Source of the DNA: Balanoglossus misakiensis
Taxonomy: Eukaryota; Hemichordata
Length of the DNA stretch: 64,000 bases
Reading direction: 5' to 3'
Assembly: GCA_040954595.2 (NCBI GenBank)
Contig: CM082580.2
Location: forward strand, 11,656,001 to 11,720,000
Shown here piece by piece: positions 1-11,900 of the stretch. The notes beneath the pieces are model-generated. The model did not search any database. It was not told the origin of the DNA and saw nothing but the letters and a program-made list of their open reading frames with translations. Numbering within the stretch: position 1 is the stretch's first letter; the number at the start of each line of letters is the position of its first letter. The translations under genes and the position numbers were made by a program.

Positions 1-250
1 GGCGATGTAAACAAAAGAGGTCGACTAGGGGATCTAAAGTGTACGCTTGTCAAAGTTGAACTTTTCAATGAAGTCGTCGATCAACTAAACATTTGGAAGA
101 CTGGAATTCACTGCGTTACCCAGAGCAACCTAAATAACAAACGATTACCTTGTTGTTATGACTAAGACGCCACTACATGGACGACGCCATCTTGAATATC
201 AAATTTATTCGCAAAGCACCATGGGTGAAGCCTGAGTTCATCATTAACAC

Positions 251-265
251 GGGGGGGGGGGGGGG
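251..265 (+). repeat. G homopolymer, 15 bases
   Basis: An uninterrupted run of 15 G. Its length in the assembly may be unreliable, and such runs can form quadruplexes between strands. Confidence 0.9.
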
Positions 266-463
266 ATTGAAAATTGCTTATTTGAGGTATAGAGTTTACT
301 TGCTGAATTAAAAATGTAAATGACAAAGTAAGTAATTATGAAGTAAATTCTGCCCACTCAGATTTAAAATTCATTTGATGGTAAGAATTTATTAAACAAA
401 TATCAGATACACATAATCATGATAATGATATTGAAGTCAACAATCAGCTGTACAAGATACAAA

Positions 464-487
464 ATACAATACAATACAATACAATAA
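464..487 (+). repeat. Pentanucleotide microsatellite (ACAAT)n
   Basis: Four to five consecutive ACAAT/ATACA units, read directly. No function is inferred. Confidence 0.85.
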
Positions 488-582
488 AATATACAAGCTT
501 CCAATGGTGGGTGACATAACTGCGAAGATGGTCAATATTATTTCACATTACATAATCACGGTGTATGTATTGCAGTCTGAAT

Positions 583-588
583 TTTATT
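583..588 (-). terminator. Candidate poly(A) signal for PNKD
   Basis: AATAAA on the minus strand, about 310 bp after the stop codon. A second copy lies at 388-393. Which is used cannot be told. Confidence 0.4.
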
Positions 589-734
589 TCAGTTCCTCTC
601 CCTTTTTAGGAGTAACAAGAAAGTTCAATGATTGACATGATACCACAATGCAGAGTTGAAAAAAAATTGTATTGACAAATCTCAATCTGATTAAAATCTT
701 AATTAAGACACCTAGGTTTGTATTCGTAACAATC

Positions 735-800
735 CTCACCTCCCTTTTCTATGGTAAAGCTGGACCTCTACAGAAGCAAATAGGGGTAAAAGGGTCAACC
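735..800 (+). mobile_element. Partial copy of the 94-bp element
   Basis: TTTTCTATGGTAAAGCTGGA and the end GGGGTAAAAGGGTCAAC match the right two-thirds of the copy at 23709-23802. The left inverted repeat is missing or decayed. Confidence 0.55.
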
Positions 801-895
801 CCACTATAGAGAGTCAGGAATGTTGACAATGAACTTTCACAGAGTACTTGACACACATTCCCCCCAAACCCAAGAAGAGACCAACTGTATCATTT

Positions 896-3800
896 CTAGA
901 GTCTGTAAGAGTGTCTGTCTTTGCTATTTCGCACAGCAGCAAGAGTGGCTTCTCTTGCTTTCTCTTGGTCGTCTACACTGACACCCATTTTCTCTTGGAT
1001 ATTTCTATTGGCTGATCGCAAAAATGGATTGTAAGTCTTCTCATCACCAATGGTTGACGGGCACTGCAAGGAAAGTGATAAGATGCTGTTAAAAATTATC
1101 AATTACTTATTTCTTATGCATGATGTTTACACTCCAATTTACAGTTTACACAATATATCACGTTGAAAATGGAATCTGTCACTATAGCACCTTTGCTGAA
1201 AATAACAAAACTGAACTTACTGTCATGATTCTGTCTTTTCTTTTCTCTTCAACCCACTGCAATTTGTTCTGTGATGGAAACAAATCAGATATCAACACAG
1301 AGCTGTAATAGTACTTATATGTCAGTTGGGTCTATCTACAGAGATCAAAAACGACCAGTCTACCACGGTTACTCTTCTATTACTCTAAAGAAAACATTGG
1401 ACACACACAGGTCTATGCAAACCACTCCATGATATGCTAATCTAAGACGTCATTTTACCTGTAAGAAAGTATTCTCTGGTTCCACAGTAATGGCAAACTT
1501 CAAGTCATCCTTGGCATATTCATGACCTGTAATAAATGAATTATCATGCCCATAAAATGTGACATGGAGGTACTGTGATATGTGTGTCATTTTCACAAAT
1601 CCTATACAGAAATGAGACCTGCCTGTGTTTCTGAAAATATACTGATTCTGAAATTCAGGGTGATAGTTATGATTTTTTTTCTCAAGCTTTTTTATTTCTA
1701 AATTTCATAAATATCATGGAACTGCTTTTAATCTGCCAATATAATATTACCTGGCCATATTAAAGTCTCATCATTCAGCTGGCAGACAGCATCTAATGAC
1801 CTCAACATGGTCCGCGCACTTCCTTCAAACATTCGACCTGCAGGAGGATAAAAACAATGACCATCATTACACAGGAACACGTTGGCCAGAATGACTGTAG
1901 ATTGAGATATTGATGGACGTGGACGTGGCAAAATAATTGGCCAGGGTTACTTTTTGGAAATGAGGTGAATTATCAAAAGTATCAACATACCACTGCCTCC
2001 GATAAATAACAGATCTCCCGAGAAAAGAGAATCTGGAGCTGAGAATGGGGTCCCGTCAAGGATGTAGACAGAATGACCTGATGTGAGAGACACGAGATTT
2101 GGAAAAAAAATGGTGAAAAAAGGGCCGACTACATCATCAGCATTTCTAAACATCTGATGCAAAAGCTGTCCTCTGCATCAATCAGATCAATTCCAGTTCT
2201 CCCTAAAGCATGAATGCTGAAACCTCATTAAAGTCAATGATATCTCCTGGGATCTACCATTTGGATGACAGAATCTGTGGCAACACAGTAGCGAGCACTT
2301 CACATAAATAATCAATGATCTCACCTTGTGTGTGACCGGGTGTAAATTTCACAGTGAAATTGAAGTTTCCAAACTGTATCTTATCATCGTTATTGACAGG
2401 GCTGGAAAAGAGATTTTTACAGATACATGTAATGCTAATACTGACATTTTGTTTGGACTGAATCATGGTGGTGTAAGGGTTAATATCATATTTTAAGTGA
2501 ACACAGGATTCTCATAACCTGCCTCTCTGTGCTTTGCTAACAACTGGTGCTTATACTCACTTTGTCAAACCAGGTATTGAGTCCGATGAAGAACCGTAGA
2601 CTGGAACATTTCTATAGTTGGATTTCATTGTTGAGTTTCCTCCACTGTGATCCCTGTTCAGAATTACATTACATAAAAATACAAAAGATTAACATATTTA
2701 TTGTTAAGGTTCACACACTCAAATTCCCCCAAAACGGTACTTTCAAAGAGTTTTTCCATTATTCCCAAATTTAAAATGCCATTTGCAAAGTGTCGGAAAA
2801 AATGATATATCTTACCAATGTTTATGTGTTGTAAGTATTGCTAACAGCTTTACATTTTCATCAGTTAGAAATTTCTAGAAAAGACAATTTTTTAAATAAG
2901 ATTATCTGCTGGCTATGAGCAACCAGTATGTACATGTAGATTCTGAATATGCGGCTGCTTGTAAGTTGTACAAACATATGTAAAATATCTAGACCTTGAA
3001 CACATGGAAATATACATGCTTTGCTGTGTATTGGTGATAAGAGCAATAGAAACATGACACAAAAGTGTTACCAAGACTTCTATATACACGTACCAACATT
3101 TTCAACCCTTTGGCTTGAAAATATCATAAATAATACTGTATCATGTCAGTGTGGACTTGGTTGTCTTTTAAACTAGCTTATCATCACGGTGCGCCAGGCA
3201 TTTAGAACGATTCCCTTGTAACGATGCAACAATTTGCTGCATCACTGGGTTTTCATTGGATTGTGACTCTTACCTGTATGGTTTCAGCGTCAGACGGATC
3301 AATGACAACCGCTACATTGTCCACTGTGTCAATCAGGACATAGGAGTAATTGTCTTCTATCAGTGGAATAGGACAGATTTTCAAGCCTGTAGATGAGAAA
3401 TAGACAGACATGGTAAAGTGGTGGTGATGATGATAACCACCTATTTACATAAAAGGATAATGTCACATTTTCTTCAAATTTTCAACATTTTAAAGGTCTT
3501 TTTTATTTTATCGTTTAATAGAAAACAACGCTTCCATATTTATTAAGGTACAATAGACTAGCTATCATCCTGATCCTTTGATTTTAGTAACCAGAGAAAA
3601 ATATCCATATACTGAGTTATAGGCATACAGATATTTTTTGTGCGCTAGCTTTTTTATCATTTGCCTGTCATCGATAGCATTTCAATTTGCAAGAGGTTAC
3701 AATAGCAAGGAGATAGTGAGCTGAATATTTCCATGGTAACAGACATATAGATGAGATTGGTTGGCGAGGACGTCTGTCTGATATAATGTGCACTGTTATA

Positions 3801-4729
3801 AAATACATTAATGTCTGTACAGTTGAAAGGTCATGTCATAACCAATCATTTTGATTCTGATAGGTATCTGTCATGATTCACTACATCTTGAAATTAAATG
3901 TCATATAAAGTTCAGGTAGTTACATTTCACGGAAACAGATTTTCAGATATTTGTTAGTCCTCCAAATCTTCCAATATTCAGAGAGAATAATCTAAATCAT
4001 GCATTGAGCAAAACATGAGAAAATATTCAAGATCTTGAGAAAGACAATATTGTTTCCCTGAGCATTTTTTCATTACCTCTGAATTCCACTGGGGAAACCA
4101 CAGAATGGCCATCTGGGAATTTTTGTCTTGCTTTGGTTATATTCTTGAGGTGGTACACATAACCAAGCCGGGTTCTCGTATACAAAAAGTATCTGTAAGC
4201 GAGACATATACAAGAAATCTACTGTAGACGCCCAAGGCCTCGGAAATCGAACACGAAAGGGACAACAGAACGAATAATACACAGACGTGCAAATCATGCA
4301 GAGTTAGACACTCGTACAAATGATCAATTATCATCAAAACAGTAAATCGTGATTCATGTGATACAGGTACAAAGTACAAACTGTCAGAACAATGATCAGC
4401 ATGGTAGGGCACTTTTGTTCAGCATTGTTGTCCTCTTTTCAATATACAATTATGTGCACTGCTTTGACGCATAAGGTCAAGTTGTACAGTACACACAACA
4501 TTTGTATATCTACTGTGAAAGTCTGCGATTCCTGAGCACACAGATTGCCTGGAGTGATCAAAGTTCACACGTTACACATAACTCACCCGATTTTGAAGAG
4601 AAACCCGCCCGGTCTGGTCGCCATCGATGATCTCTTAGCAGAATATCGGCGATAAAGAATGAGCACACTCACTCCAAGAAAAATGAAAGCTGGCAATGAA
4701 AACATCATCCTGCTGCGCGTCCAGGTCAT
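896..4729 (-). CDS. PNKD: PNKD-like metallo-beta-lactamase hydrolase, 11 coding exons
   Basis: Exons on minus: 4587-4729, 4077-4192, 3274-3386, 2816-2874, 2561-2653, 2325-2401, 1991-2077, 1751-1837, 1459-1526, 1221-1268, 896-1063. The frame stays open for 352 residues. An N-terminal hydrophobic segment (about residues 9-25) suggests a membrane anchor. The metallo-beta-lactamase zinc ligands are all present: T-H-K-H-W-D-H at 140-146, His198 in GHTQG, Asp222 in FSGD and His260 in PGHEY. The C-terminus ([16 protein letters not shown]) matches the PNKD/glyoxalase II end. The family resembles hydroxyacylglutathione hydrolases; human PNKD is linked to paroxysmal dyskinesia and its exact substrate is debated. 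The order and spacing fit PNKD better than HAGH because of the N-terminal segment before Gly-Leu-Lys-Ile. Exon 2 is read in a different frame from the longest open frame there; splice phase decides it. Confidence 0.93.
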
Positions 4730-4760
4730 GTCCTTCCGGTGATAAACAAACAGGGATTTG
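4730..4760 (-). promoter_or_regulatory. PNKD 5' region with ETS-like site
   Basis: CTTCCGG at 4733-4739 (CCGGAAG on minus) lies immediately upstream of the PNKD ATG. ETS-type sites at starts are common in housekeeping promoters. The transcription start is not visible, so this is a suggestion only. Confidence 0.3.
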
Positions 4761-5126
4761 GCCCGCCCTCAACGTTCAAAGGCTGTTATACAGACACACC
4801 CACCCCAGGGGGACACGCCCACCTGTTTGAGCTGCATGCATGGTTACCGATATCACTGTAGAAAGACGCAAGAAACAATGAAAACGTTGCATTTTAGACT
4901 ATGAAATTTCATAAACAAAGCATGATCTCATCCACAAGAACATGCTGAGACATTTACATTTTTATTTTTCATTAAAATATTGTACTTCTTTAAAAATTGC
5001 AGGAATTCGTTATAGAGAAGTGTTGGTCTTGATATACTATCATTATTTTTGCATTGGTCAATGTTTTACTGCTAATATAACCGGGGTGTAAAAAAGTCAT
5101 CCAAACCTAAACTGGTGTTCAACACT
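4761..5126. other. Short spacer between PNKD 5' end and DNMT3 3' end
   Basis: About 370 bp separates two genes in the same orientation. It presumably includes the PNKD promoter. No open frame or repeat of note was seen. Confidence 0.5.
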
Positions 5127-5132
5127 TTTATT
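5127..5132 (-). terminator. Poly(A) signal, DNMT3
   Basis: AATAAA on the minus strand, about 780 bp after the DNMT3 stop codon, with only PNKD upstream sequence beyond it. It gives a 3' UTR of roughly 5110-5913. Confidence 0.55.
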
Positions 5133-5252
5133 CTTATAAAACAGTGAACGTCAGTAAAATGCTAAATATTAAAACAGAACAAAACATTACAGTATAATAA
5201 TTTATATATATTAAATTTTTTCATGTTTTATGCATCAAACCTTTGGGTGACA

Positions 5253-5643
5253 AGTTCAGAATGTTGTCTCGTTGTGTAGTTATCTCATAAAAACTTTTCT
5301 TTCTGAAGCAGTTGGACCTCATTCTGTATAACAAATGTTTAACTGATACATGTAGCTTGTGATGAGAACAGGGTTAAAAAGTATTTGTAACACAAAAACT
5401 TAAGTAAAAACTGGAAAATTTCAACAAATGTAAAAGTCCAGAATGTTGTCTTCTTGTACATCAAAACTTTTCTCTCCAAAGCAGTAGGACCTCATTCTGC
5501 ATAACACAACATATCTTGTACCTCACAGACAGTACATCATGTTTAACTGATACACATAGCTTGTGTTGAGTACAGGGTACAACAAGTATTTGTAACACAA
5601 AAACGTATCAAGTAAAAACTGCAAAACTTCAACAAATGTAAAA
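5253..5643. repeat. Imperfect direct tandem duplication, two units of about 180-210 bp
   Basis: Unit 1 (about 5253-5433) and unit 2 (about 5434-5643) share the same ordered blocks: CAGAATGTTGTCT, GGACCTCATTCTG, GTTTAACTGATACA, GTATTTGTAACACAAAAAC and TCAACAAATGTAAA. Unit 2 has about 30 extra bases in the middle. The duplication sits inside the inferred DNMT3 3' UTR. Confidence 0.85.
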
Positions 5644-5913
5644 AAATAAACAGTATGAACAATACTTTTAAAAGGCAACACTTAGGAATCAGTCATTGCT
5701 TTTATTTTAGAACAGATATGCATCAATTTTGAATAAGATTTGAACAACACTGCAGCAGACCAGCTCTCACAGGTCTGGGAAGGGGGAACACAACTTCAGA
5801 TGCAAAATGGCAGTAAATAATGACCAGTAACCAAGAACTTTGGCTGTATGTTGACCATTCTTCCTCGTATAGTCTGGCTGTCAACCCTTCTCTGTAAACA
5901 CCCTGGTATTCTT

Positions 5914-8900
5914 CTATGGAGCATCAACTGATCTATAGTATTCCTTGAGAGGTGCCAGCAGATGCTTGATGACAGGGACACCCCAAATCTGGCAAATTAA
6001 CTGCTGTCTCTGCAGCACAAAAAAAGAAAAAAAACACTGAATATCAAACCTGTATGACCAGTGGGTTTCAAGGATGTCAATTGGTGATGGACAGATAATT
6101 CGGCTAATATTCCTCATCACTTACAGCGGAGCTTAAAACTAGAATATAGTTAATTCTCGCTACCTTTTTGCTACCTAGGTGAGGGATGAAAATATCATAT
6201 GGTTGACAAAATTTAAAGTCAATTTCAAGTCAACATACAGCGAGTTGTCGACCTTTTTACCCAGAATGCACTTATAATAACACGATTTGATCCCCTAGCA
6301 CAAAGTAAAAACCTATTCTAAAGAACTGTATTGATAATGGTAACAATTATCATTAGGAACTTGTTGTTTACCTCGCCTGTTTTGCTACCAGTATGCACAG
6401 GCATATAACAGTCCTCAAAATCATCGTCTGCAGATTCTGAAACTATTGTCGCTTGTGGCCTGAAAACATTCAAAAGGGGAATTTGTATAAATCATCAGTT
6501 GCATATACAGTTATGACCTCTCATATACATGTGTGCACGCATGTCCATGAACAAAATCTCATCAACAGCCAGCCTGCACTGCGGTGACCAAGTATCAAGC
6601 AGCGGTTTTTAAGTTTTTGATGTGAATGGACATACATACATCCAATATCCATACATACAGATCCCAATGGTATATCTAAATACATCAAATGTGTTTATTG
6701 AGCGTACATGCATACCTGTCCATAGCTGGTAAGTTACCCCAGACGAGTCTTGATTTATGATTGTGGGCTTCTGAAAAAACCTCTGCATCCAAAGTTATAG
6801 GCTCCGTCTATCAACATGTTGACAGGTGCAAAAATAGTATTGGTATAACACAAACGAGAAATGAGTAAATTATCTTAATGCCAACTTGAAATCTATTATT
6901 TTGTTGAAAGGGAAACGCTACAATATTCCTTTCGTGGCTATTATAGAATGTTGTTTGATGGTACATAAAACAAAACTTAAATCTGCAGTACTAAATTATA
7001 AATCTGAAACAATTTGGTCACCCAATTTTTAATCCTTTCCACCCTCATTTCCCTGTATAAAGGTCCAGCATTTCTGTTGAAAACAATAGAATTGGACCAA
7101 ACCATTGTGGTAAAAGGGTTAAAAAGGTCAAGCCTAAGTAATCCATTACCTTTAGCAATCTACATATTGTCTCCTCGCTCCAAGGCATCATATCTGGCAC
7201 ATTTTCATAGAGCCAGAAGAAAGGTCGTTCACCCGAAGATTGCTTGAGTTCGTCTAAAATACGTACAAACTCAAAGAAGAGGGTGCCACTGCCATCTGGA
7301 TGGATAAATAAAACCAGATGTTAAGTGAACATCCTTGCAAGTTTTGAATATAGATGCAAATTAGCAATTGACTTGAGATTTTGTGTTTTTATATACCGGT
7401 ACTTAATAAGTAACATCTTTAGCAAAGTTCAATCTGCGATCAATGCTGGGAAACACGTACACTTGAAATTACAGGGATGATACCTACCTGGATCGTAAAT
7501 ACTCTTTTTGTTGGGATTTGCCATAGACAGGTCATTACAGGGACTGCCACCAAGAAGCAGATCAATAGGCCCCCATTCTTGCAACTGATGAATTATACAA
7601 AAGAATGCAAAACACAATGTGAATCTTCAAAGCTATACATGACATGCGACAGGATGGCAAAACAAATGAATTAGGCAAATCAGAAATTAAAGTAATTGAC
7701 AAGATATATTGCACATATAGTGGGTACATCTCATTACAATCAGACATCTTAATAGTTAGATCAGTATCCATAGCAAGTATGGTCACTATCTTGAGCAGTT
7801 CATGAAAATGATATGGTAAAGATATACACTTAGGAATATAACGCTATTTGCACAATTTCATGCAGACTCAACATTGCTTTTATGTCACACAGTGTCAGAT
7901 ACTTGCCATCTCTTTGGTGACACTGCGGATGCTACCAACATAGTCGATGGGGCCTAGGTGTTCGGTTGGAGTCATTTGATAGACATTCTCAGCTTCTGTT
8001 GCATAGTATGCATCTACCTTGATGCCAAGCTCTTCCAGAGCCGATAATCCTTGTGAATCAATGAAATGTTTGAATACCGTACAATCAGTCAGTATTGCTA
8101 TGAATTGCATTAAATTTCACGACTTCATTTTATTTTCATATACAATGTTTCATGCGATAGATTTACCTGTTGCAACATCCTCATACAGAGACAAGACCGT
8201 CATTGGTCTTCTATCCCACATATAAGGAGGCAAGAACTGTGGGCCCACATTTGGAGAACTTTCACTAGCGAAGATGTCCACAAGTCTCTCTCTCCAATCT
8301 TCCCGGCGTCTCAGAAAACCAGGGCACACTGGTCTGCACAAGTAGCATAACCAGGGATTCTGTAGTCTAGCCTTTGTGGGTGATGATGACAAAACCATAA
8401 AGACAATCAAAAAACAAGAAAAATCTGCCAAGCCTTCCGGTTAAAAAATGAAATAAAATTATTGCATTCACAATATACAAGTAGATTGAAATTTTCCTGG
8501 CATTTAACACAATCAGCAACCATAAAACCACATGCAATATGCATTTTGAATAAGGTGTAAGTTACTGTGGATTATTTGTGTTTTTTATTTTTAGGGTTAT
8601 TTGAGTGGAGTTCTCAGACCTTCTTAACTCCACCTGGTCCTTCAAAAGCCTCCACACAACTTGTACAAAAAATGCGGGAACAGTTGTCATTATCACAAAT
8701 GATACTCTCTTTTCCCTCAGAGCAAATGGAGCAGACAGCCTGGTAAAAACAAAAGTACAATATTATAAAACCAATCAAAACAGTACTTGCAGCAATGTAA
8801 GTCTGCTCCCATTAAGTTCTTCAAATTCTGATAAACATGCAATTTTTGTCACGTTCTAAGTCAAAGCTCATTCTGAAGGTTTCTCTTTCAAGAATATAGC

Positions 8901-11900
8901 AAACTTTATCACTCAAGATTTCTTAAAGAGTGCAAACTACATCAAAGGGTAAAACACACACCAAAACATGAGCCAATTGTACCTCACCTGACGGAAGTCT
9001 TTGTCATATATGAATGCTGACCTTTGGAAATTCACCTGTAAATCGAAACAAAAGTTGATGTGACCAACTTCACCTGATATACCATGAAACTAAGTGCGTC
9101 AACCAAAATCACGCGAAACTGCCAGAAAATACTTCCCCAATGATAACCATCTGGCATCCTATTATTTGTTTTTAAAAAGATAAAGATTATTCAGTTTGTA
9201 GAAGTGATTGTTAGTGAATTCCAAATGTTCGATATTTTTCTCAAACTTCACTCAAGTTTGATTTGATTTTGAACCTCACCTTACATCTGCCACACAGACC
9301 CCCTTCCACAAGAGGGTGTTCCACCACTACCTTGCTGCTGCCACAGCCAACGCACACGTCTGGAAAAAAAAGTGCAGAATAAAACGGAAAAGTTCCTGAT
9401 TTTGCAACAGAAATGGCCTTAGCCAGTTCTCATGTCTATGTGGGTCTTGAATTGGTTGCTTGGAAATAAAATATTTAGGGATGGTACAGTCATCGCGATT
9501 TCCCCTGAAGAGCTGTTACAGCAACTCAGACCACATATCTTGCAAATGAAGCCTGCATGGAGGGACAATCGAGTCACATCCTTCAACAAACTATTTCAGA
9601 GAAGTAACACAATAAGAGATTGCTGTAAATAATCTATACACATATGTCCTGACATGACATGCAAATACATCCACATAAAAGTACTTGTTCAGAATCTTTG
9701 ATTACGTTTGGAAAGCAAAAAATCCTACCTTTCAAATTGTATTTGCCCTTTTTCATGCCCAACTTTACTTGTCTAAGTTTCCGAGCTATAAAGTAGAAAA
9801 TGCATATATCATGCATGAGAATGATCAGCAAGGAATTTTTGTAACTTCTCCGTCACATAATTTCCCGAACAATGAAGGGATATAGGTTTGGACAAGTTTT
9901 TGTGGTCAGACGTTGTAATTTGAAATGGTATATTTACCTCGATGTTCACCCGCAACAACATATGTTTCTTCTTCATCGGTCTCTGCATTCTTTTCAATGT
10001 CTGCAATTTGACAGCAAGAATAATCATATTAATGTACACTGTGATTTCAAAGTAAGAGTAAGACTTTGTTGTAACAAGGAGAGGATGACAGTATGGTATG
10101 TTCTGTCAAGTGTCTGATGTCTACAATATTTATATAGATTCTGTTACCGACATCTCATACCTAAGTATTTACCAGTAGATCACTGGCGCCTTTTGGCTGC
10201 ATCAGTTAACTTATCAAGTTCATATACTATCACAGTGTTTGTTACGGTAATTATGTTGTCTACAATTCTCACATGCAGATAAAATTAAGTAGCACCTTCC
10301 GTTGGCTTCAGTGAGGAGGGACCATCAGGTGGGAAGCCTTCTCTTGCCCAAGAGATCTTCTCAACACACGCTCGTGACATGCCAGATGTTACCAGTCTTG
10401 TCTTCTGAAGCATTTTCTGGGACATGGCAATCTTTCTTCTTTTAGGTGTTGAAGCGATGTCCTCATCTTCCTCATCTTCTGAATCGGTGTCGTATTCTGA
10501 AATCTTGAAAGACTTCTTGGCTCTAAAACATGCCATCTGTATAAACATAAATAATTATAAACTGGCCATGGTGTAATATTTTTGCTCGCAGATCACTGTC
10601 ACAATTATTTAAAATCTGGATAGCATAAAACAATGACAAAGTAATCTAATTGACCAAAGTAAATCATATAATACCTCAAAATACTACTTACATCAAAAAC
10701 TTTACATATTGCGTACTTGTATACCTCATCCCCTTCAAAGTGCTTTTCAGAGAAACAGTCATTGAACTTGTGAAATGGTTGCAAACCTTTCACATTGACC
10801 TGAGAAAAGTGAATGAATAAGTTAATTCTAGCTATTAGCAAACTATACATAAACATTACACTCTGTGAGGGAAATAAGTAAAAAGAAATTGTATACATGT
10901 ACTATCAGTCATGTCCTCAGGGTAAACACTATAGCCAAGAGGTGTGTCAGCTCCAGGCCCATGACTGAATCGACACTAACCTTTTGGTATTTTCTAATCC
11001 TTTGTTAGACAGTCTTTTTCTTTTCTCAGTATGTAACTTGCAATTCTTTGACTTTTGACCAAAAAGCCAAAATTACCATTAAAGTATAATAATAAGTCTA
11101 ACTCAGGTCAACCCCAGGTAACAGAAATTGAGGCATTCAGTTTCACAATCAGTGCTACAGTATTACATAGAAATAACAATGTACCTTTGAATGCTTCAAG
11201 TCACCAAACCACTGCACCCATCTGCAATTTGGACCAGGATCTGTATTGCCATCCTCTATCATAGCAGGCCACCAAGGATATCCTTTCAGTTTGGCCCAAA
11301 CCAATTCTCCTTCGATGTACTGTTCATTCGCCTGTTAGGAGAGGTATACAGGTCACGACTTAAAATTACTATTGTTTTCTTTTGCAACTGAAGCCGAGTG
11401 TGATAGATCAATGAGAAGTTTGAAATGTACTTTTAAAACAAATATTGCAATAATGAATGATACTCCCCTCACTGCGAGATCTCACGAGATTTGGTTAGTT
11501 ACCATAGCAATGGTTCCTAGCCAAGTAATAGTAATACAAGTCATGTCTTGTATGAAACTACAATAGGTTCAGAGTTTAACGAAAATTGTAACTTTTGTGC
11601 CGTTTTAATAACACGATAGACCATGTGTTGTACTGTCACAGGAGAAATTCCGCCCATGTAAACTGATTTGCCACGTGAGATTTCGCTATGTCTCGTTCAT
11701 TTCGGATAATGGTCTATTGAAAGCTACATCCCCGGGGGGAATACACCCCAGTCCTGGTGACGTGCCAAGAACAAACTTCAAGGGATTTATATCAGTGCGC
11801 AAAAACGAAAAAAAAAAAACAGTCACTGTTGTGTCCTTCCAATTGAGATGACTTTCCCAATTCGTGACATGGACACCGTGACAGAGAAATGACATTATTT

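Larger units (their letters stand above)
1..895. other. PNKD 3' flank / probable 3' UTR; no other gene seen
   Basis: This stretch lies downstream of the PNKD stop codon, which is read on the minus strand. Minus-strand AATAAA signals (TTTATT on plus) occur at 583-588 and 388-393, so the PNKD 3' UTR probably ends near one of these. The rest holds a 15-G run, an ATACA repeat and a fragment of the 94-bp inverted-repeat element. No exon with family resemblance was found on either strand. Confidence 0.5.

Noticed and set aside
4073-4412. Two overlapping minus-strand frames upstream of PNKD
   Set aside because: They overlap the real exon 4077-4192 in the wrong frame; splice phase from both neighbours fixes another frame.
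6010-6371. Weak VKRSTTR-like and PTGHT-like stretches that might be the missing DNMT3 segment
   Set aside because: They lie in frames whose splice phases do not fit the neighbours (phase 0 on both sides), or meet stops; too weak to call an exon.
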